Source: an uncultured Muribaculaceae bacterium
Lineage (GTDB): Bacteria > Bacteroidota > Bacteroidia > Bacteroidales > Muribaculaceae
Length of the DNA stretch: 15,774 nucleotides
Assembly: GCA_910578665.1 (NCBI GenBank)
Contig: CAJTQU010000033.1
Location: 1-15,774 of the forward strand
Reading direction: 5' to 3'
A program made the translations under genes and the position numbers. Positions 12,999-15,774 of the stretch are shown here, piece after piece. Position 1 is the first letter of the stretch. Each line of letters opens with the position of its first letter. The notes beneath the pieces are model-generated. The model saw only the letters and a list, made by a program, of their open reading frames with translations. It searched no databases and was not told the origin of the DNA.

Positions 12999-14174
12999 AT
13001 GTCAGTTTTAAATTTTTCTTCTGAGTCCGCGTTGCGTATAGGCAAAGTGCGTGCTCAGATGGCGGAGGCTCAGTTAGATGCAGTGCTGATTGCCGACAAT
13101 GCTAATATATATTACACTACCGGAGCCATGTTTCGTGGCTACGTATATATTCCGGCTGATGGACAGCCGCTGATATTTGTAATAAGGCCGATAGACTTGA
13201 CAGGTGATGATGTGGTGAATATTCGTAAGCCCGAGCAGATCACGGCTGCCCTGTCAGAAAGAGGTATGGCATTGCCTGGCGTGCTCGGACTGGAGCTGGA
13301 TGACATATCTTATTCCGATGCTGAGCGTCTGCGCAAGGCTATGGGGGCGGATTGTGTTTGCAATTGCTCGGCACTGATGAAGCGTGCCCGTATGGTGAAA
13401 ACCGATGCAGAAATCGAGGCTATCCGCCAGGACGGATTACGCCAGGCGGCTGCTTACAGGCAGATTCCCCGTGTCTACCAGGAGGAAATGACAGATATTG
13501 AGTTCCAGATCGAGATAGAGCGTTTGTTGAGACTTGAGGGCTGTCTGGGTTACTACCGCACTTCGGGACCGCTTATGGAAATAAACATGGGCAGCGTGCT
13601 TAACGGCGGCAATGCCGACAATCCCACACCTTATGATTTTGCAGTGGGAGGCGGAGGTGCCGATACATCGCTTCCTGTAGGTGCTGACGGTCGTACGATG
13701 CGTCCCGGAACCACTGTGATGATCGATATGTGTGGCAATTTTAATGGCTATCAGTCTGACATGACACGTGTGTGGCGCATAGGTAAGATTTCGGAACAGG
13801 CAGTGAAAGCCCACGAAGTATCGCGGGACATACTGCGTGCCATCGAGAATATGGCTTGCCCCGGAGTGCCGGTGGCATTGCTTTATGATAAGGCCGTAGA
13901 GATTGCCCGGGCTGCCGGACTGGAGGAATTTTTTATGGGTCACCGTCAGAAAGCCATGTTCATAGGTCACGGAGTGGGTATACAGCTTAACGAATGGCCT
14001 GTGTTGACTCCGCGTAGCAAAGATGTGCTTGAGAAAAATATGGTTATAGCAGTAGAGCCTAAATTCGTTATTCCAGAGGTGGGAGCCGTAGGTGTGGAAA
14101 ATACATACCAGGTGACAGAGGGCGGCCTTAGGTGTCTCACTGTCTTCCCCGAAGAGATAGCAGACTTATTATAA
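12999..14174 (+). CDS. Xaa-Pro aminopeptidase/dipeptidase-like protein (peptidase family M24)
   Basis: A cytosolic dinuclear-metal peptidase that probably cleaves peptide bonds beside proline. The N-terminal creatinase-like domain (about 1-135, with IYYTTGAMFRGYVYIP) is followed by the pita-bread catalytic domain. All five metal ligands are visible: D243 (MIDMCG), D254 (QSDMTR), H324 (IGHGVGIQLNEWP), E353 (AVEPKF) and E367 (GVENTY). Length (391) fits the shorter PepP/PepQ-like members, and there is no signal peptide. Whether it acts as an aminopeptidase P or a prolidase cannot be decided. It starts 33 nt after gldH and ends 22 nt before cca, so it is probably co-transcribed with cca. Confidence 0.93.
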   Translation: MSVLNFSSESALRIGKVRAQMAEAQLDAVLIADNANIYYTTGAMFRGYVYIPADGQPLIFVIRPIDLTGDDVVNIRKPEQITAALSERGMALPGVLGLELDDISYSDAERLRKAMGADCVCNCSALMKRARMVKTDAEIEAIRQDGLRQAAAYRQIPRVYQEEMTDIEFQIEIERLLRLEGCLGYYRTSGPLMEINMGSVLNGGNADNPTPYDFAVGGGGADTSLPVGADGRTMRPGTTVMIDMCGNFNGYQSDMTRVWRIGKISEQAVKAHEVSRDILRAIENMACPGVPVALLYDKAVEIARAAGLEEFFMGHRQKAMFIGHGVGIQLNEWPVLTPRSKDVLEKNMVIAVEPKFVIPEVGAVGVENTYQVTEGGLRCLTVFPEEIADLL

Positions 14175-14196
14175 TAAATTAGATGAGCGCTTTCTG

Positions 14197-15615
14197 ATGA
14201 ATCTTTCAAAAGATATAGATCTGCCTCACATCAGGGCGGTGGGGCGTGCTGCCGATAGTTTGGATTTGCCCACATATATAGTTGGCGGATATGTGAGGGA
14301 TTTGTTTTTAGAGCGACATTCAAAGGATATTGACTTTGTCGCGGTCGGAGATGGCATAGCTCTGGCTCGCGCCGTGGCATCTGCATCGGGACGGAATAAG
14401 AAAGTAAACATTTTTCGCACTTATGGGACGGCCCAGATCAAGTCACATGGTCTTGAATTGGAATTTGTAGGTGCCAGAAAAGAGTCATATACACCGGAAT
14501 CACGCAACCCGGAAGTCAGCCAGGGAACCTTGGATGATGATTTGTCTCGTCGTGATTTTACGATTAACGCCATGGCCGTTAGTGTAAATGCATCATCTTT
14601 TGGTGAATTATTAGATCCGTTTAACGGCCTTGTGGATTTGCATAACCGTGTCATACGCACACCTCTTGACCCGGATACTACATTTAGTGATGATCCCTTG
14701 CGCATGATGCGCGCAGTGAGATTTGCTACACAGCTGGATTTTGTTATTGAGCAGGAAACTCTCACAGCTATCGGGCGCAACGCATCGCGCATAAACATTA
14801 TAACAAAAGAACGCATCAATACCGAATTGATGAAGATTATGGCTTCGGCCAGACCTTCGATAGGCTGGCACCTGCTTCAAACGACAGGATTATTGCAGCA
14901 TATCATGCCGGAGCTAGAGGCATTGAGCGGAGTTGAGACTATGGAGGGCAAAGGTCATAAAGATAATTTTGCACATACTCTTCAGGTGCTTGACAATGTT
15001 GCGGCTCGTTCTGAGAATGTGTGGTTACGTTGGGCGGCATTGATGCATGATATTGCGAAACCGGCCACGAAACATTATGTGCCTAAGTTTGGATGGACGT
15101 TCCATAATCATAATTTCATAGGAGAAAAGATGGTGCCTCGTATTTTTGCCAGGATGAAGCTACCTCTTAATGAAAATATGAAATATGTGGCAAAACTTGT
15201 CGGATTGCACATGCGCCCACAGTCAGTGGGCGAGGAAGGAGTTACAGATTCGGCCGTGAGGCGTATGCTTTTTGAGGCAGGAGAAGATTCTGATGACCTG
15301 ATGTTACTGGCAGAAGCCGACATAACCTCTAAAAATCCTAGTAAGGTCAGGCGTATTTTACAAAATTTCCAGATGGTGCGCGCCAGAATGGCCGAGGTAG
15401 AAGAAAAAGACCGGATTCGCAATTTCCAGCCGCCTATAGACGGATATGAGATTATGCAGACTTTCCAAATAGAGCCAAGCAACGTTATTGGGCAGCTCAA
15501 AGAACGTATAAAAGATGCTATTTTAGATGGTATTATTCCCAATGAACATGAAGCAGCCTATAATTTGATGCTCAAATTAGCCCCTGAATATGGTCTGGTT
15601 TTACCATCACGATAG
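14197..15615 (+). CDS. cca: CCA tRNA nucleotidyltransferase with HD domain
   Basis: Adds or repairs the 3' CCA of tRNAs. This is a 472-residue class II enzyme. The nucleotidyltransferase head has IVGGYVRD (28-35), catalytic D44 and D46 in KDIDFVAVG, and RRDFTINAMA (118-127). The neck carries DPLRMMRAVRFA (166-177), involved in base selection and tRNA binding. A C-terminal HD domain has H260 (FAHTL), H284-D285 (ALMHDIAKP) and a histidine cluster near 303-305 (HNH), giving possible phosphatase/phosphodiesterase activity as in E. coli Cca. The ATG at 14197 lies 22 nt after the peptidase stop. The stop is followed by a hairpin (15626-15648) without a U-run. All expected motifs are intact. Confidence 0.95.
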   Translation: MNLSKDIDLPHIRAVGRAADSLDLPTYIVGGYVRDLFLERHSKDIDFVAVGDGIALARAVASASGRNKKVNIFRTYGTAQIKSHGLELEFVGARKESYTPESRNPEVSQGTLDDDLSRRDFTINAMAVSVNASSFGELLDPFNGLVDLHNRVIRTPLDPDTTFSDDPLRMMRAVRFATQLDFVIEQETLTAIGRNASRINIITKERINTELMKIMASARPSIGWHLLQTTGLLQHIMPELEALSGVETMEGKGHKDNFAHTLQVLDNVAARSENVWLRWAALMHDIAKPATKHYVPKFGWTFHNHNFIGEKMVPRIFARMKLPLNENMKYVAKLVGLHMRPQSVGEEGVTDSAVRRMLFEAGEDSDDLMLLAEADITSKNPSKVRRILQNFQMVRARMAEVEEKDRIRNFQPPIDGYEIMQTFQIEPSNVIGQLKERIKDAILDGIIPNEHEAAYNLMLKLAPEYGLVLPSR

Positions 15616-15625
15616 CGTAAAGGCT

Positions 15626-15648
15626 GGTGTCTTATGGTTAAGACAACC
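15626..15648 (+). other. Hairpin after cca
   Basis: tgtctta (15628-15634) pairs with taagaca (15639-15645) around the tetraloop tggt, and gg/cc extends it with one bulged A. No T-run follows on the plus strand, so it is not a standard terminator. It may protect the cca transcript 3' end or work in an unorthodox way. Confidence 0.4.
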
Positions 15649-15658
15649 TAAGTGGGTG

Positions 15659-15774
15659 AAAAAACGTCAAAAAAAGTTCATACTATAACCATGTGGTTTG
15701 CAAGCGATTGCGGTATTGGTTCAAAAAAAGGTCAAAAAAAGTGCGTAAAAAATTTGGCCGGGTTAAAAAAAGGC
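15659..15774 (+). promoter_or_regulatory. A-tract-rich upstream region of a truncated strong promoter
   Basis: Six A-tracts of 6-7 bases start at 15659, 15669, 15723, 15734, 15747 and 15765. Several are about one helical turn apart, so the DNA is expected to bend. A similar unit, gtcaaaaaaagt, occurs twice (15666-15677 and 15731-15742). TTTG at 15753-15756 is placed as a -33 box; with the usual 19-nt spacing its -7 box would start at 15776, just outside the window. Such A-rich upstream tracts are typical of very active Bacteroidales promoters (rRNA, tRNA, ribosomal genes), so a highly expressed gene may begin to the right. Confidence 0.5.

Noticed and set aside
15659..15774. CRISPR-like array from repeated A-tract units
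   Set aside because: The similar units are only about 12 nt, irregularly spaced and poly-A-based; there are no uniform repeats or spacers.

Overview
The window looks like chromosomal DNA of a Bacteroidota bacterium, order Bacteroidales. A Muribaculaceae-like gut lineage is my inference from protein style and moderate GC, not something proved here. Supporting signs are several TAnnTTTG (-7) promoter boxes with weak or absent Shine-Dalgarno sequences, a GldH lipoprotein, a Bacteroidota-type LptD, and C-terminal tails resembling type IX secretion (T9SS) sorting domains. I see no insertion sequence, prophage, CRISPR array, tRNA or rRNA.

Layout. 1-728 has no convincing protein gene. A terminator hairpin (54-83) closes whatever lies to the left. 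A -7 box (214-221) is followed by about 400 nt rich in potential RNA hairpins, ending in a strong intrinsic terminator (618-649). This could be a free non-coding RNA or an attenuated leader for the genes that follow. 729-1469 holds two small exported proteins: an 85-aa lipoprotein and a 110-aa protein that is little more than a T9SS-like C-terminal domain. ilvE (branched-chain aminotransferase) follows and ends in a good terminator. Next come a small HD-domain phosphohydrolase and a 949-aa LptD-like outer-membrane LPS translocon, whose GTG start overlaps the stop of a possible 12-codon upstream ORF. A minus-strand gene for a large secreted protein with Ig-like and chitobiase-C-terminal-like modules converges on lptD, and the two stop codons overlap.

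8685-12965 is a likely co-transcribed cell-division/RNA-decay block. It starts with the best promoter in the window (TTTG-N19-TAATTTTG), then a 98-aa coiled-coil protein, zapA, a structured 148-nt gap, rny (RNase Y), ricT (PSP1-domain protein) and gldH. The rny-ricT adjacency recalls the RNase Y/Ric (Y-complex) partnership of Bacillus. A family M24 Xaa-Pro-type peptidase and cca (tRNA nucleotidyltransferase) follow. The right edge (15659-15774) carries six A-tracts and a TTTG placed as a -33 box, so a strong promoter appears to be cut by the window end.

Most of the window is core housekeeping. The parts least explained by known genes are the 214-650 RNA candidate, the zapA-rny intergenic RNA fold, the upstream-ORF coupling at lptD, and the extra cysteine cluster and basic tail of RicT.
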